NCBI GenBank assembly: GCA_900555975.1
Contig: USNI01000007.1
Span: forward strand, 1 to 14,045
DNA from: an uncultured Desulfovibrio sp.
Lineage (GTDB): Bacteria > Desulfobacterota > Desulfovibrionia > Desulfovibrionales > Desulfovibrionaceae
Reading direction: 5' to 3'
DNA: 14,045 nt
Shown here: piece after piece, positions 14,018-14,045 of the stretch
Position numbering within the stretch: position 1 is the stretch's first letter
Layout of the letters: each line of letters opens with the position of its first letter
The notes under the pieces: generated by a model
Seen by the model: only the letters and a program-made list of their open reading frames with translations
Database searches by the model: none
Told to the model about the DNA's origin: nothing
Made by a program: the position numbers and the translations under genes

Positions 14018-14027
14018 CCCCCCCCCC
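14018..14027 (+). repeat. Run of ten C residues after zapA
   Basis: Uninterrupted C10 homopolymer, 19 bases past the zapA stop. It lies outside any called gene and near the end of the window. It could be a slippery tract, part of a following RNA or leader, or a sequencing length error. Confidence 0.8.
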
Positions 14028-14045
14028 GGAAAGTCCATATTCCCT

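Noticed and set aside
13253..14038. 261-codon open frame on the minus strand
   Set aside because: Antisense to the zapB-like gene, zapA and their leader; no recognisable motif or good start site.
14000..14045. 6S RNA after zapA
   Set aside because: Only 46 bases remain and no closing stem can be seen, so the common zapA-ssrS order cannot be supported here.

Overview
The window reads as a chromosomal core region of a GC-rich, anaerobic Gram-negative bacterium, most likely a sulfate-reducing or related Desulfovibrionaceae (Desulfovibrio, Bilophila or Mailhella type). This is an inference. It rests on a short F0-only ATP synthase operon (atpZ-atpI-atpB-atpE) followed directly by rex, on a type III glutamine synthetase, on a Cys-cluster FMN alpha-hydroxy-acid dehydrogenase of the kind found in anaerobes, and on the acpS / NAD(P)HX repair / tsaE / lysC neighbourhood. 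No phage, IS element, CRISPR array, tRNA or rRNA gene was found.

Layout. Positions 1-9584 are on the minus strand. In the direction of transcription they hold a small SlyD-like FKBP prolyl isomerase, glutamine synthetase III (glnN), purD, purE, the FMN alpha-hydroxy-acid dehydrogenase, a TSUP-family membrane protein, acpS, the bifunctional NAD(P)HX epimerase/dehydratase, tsaE and the first 71 codons of lysC, which runs off the left edge. Gaps are mostly short. GC-rich hairpins follow the FKBP gene, purD, purE and the FMN gene, so several transcription units or attenuated read-through points are likely.

A 175-bp divergent region (9585-9759) separates this block from the plus-strand half. There follow atpZ and atpI (assembly factors), atpB (subunit a) and atpE (subunit c with an N-terminal presequence), a terminator, then rex (the NADH/NAD+-sensing repressor) with a strong UUCG-type terminator. 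Subunit b and all F1 genes are absent and must lie elsewhere. An 865-bp stretch without a convincing gene (12571-13435) holds several terminator-like hairpins on the plus strand, a candidate promoter and a structured leader. Then come a ZapB-like coiled-coil protein and zapA, both cell-division factors, and a run of ten C residues just before the window ends.

Functionally the left half joins nitrogen assimilation and purine synthesis (glnN, purD, purE) to housekeeping enzymes for carrier-protein activation, cofactor repair, tRNA t6A modification and aspartate-family amino acids. The right half joins the proton/sodium turbine of ATP synthase to a redox-sensing repressor. I found no clear unknown system. 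The most interesting signals are an attenuator-like leader ahead of glnN, unusual residues in TsaE and subunit c, the N-terminal Cys cluster of the FMN enzyme, and the terminator-rich, possibly RNA-encoding region between rex and zapB.
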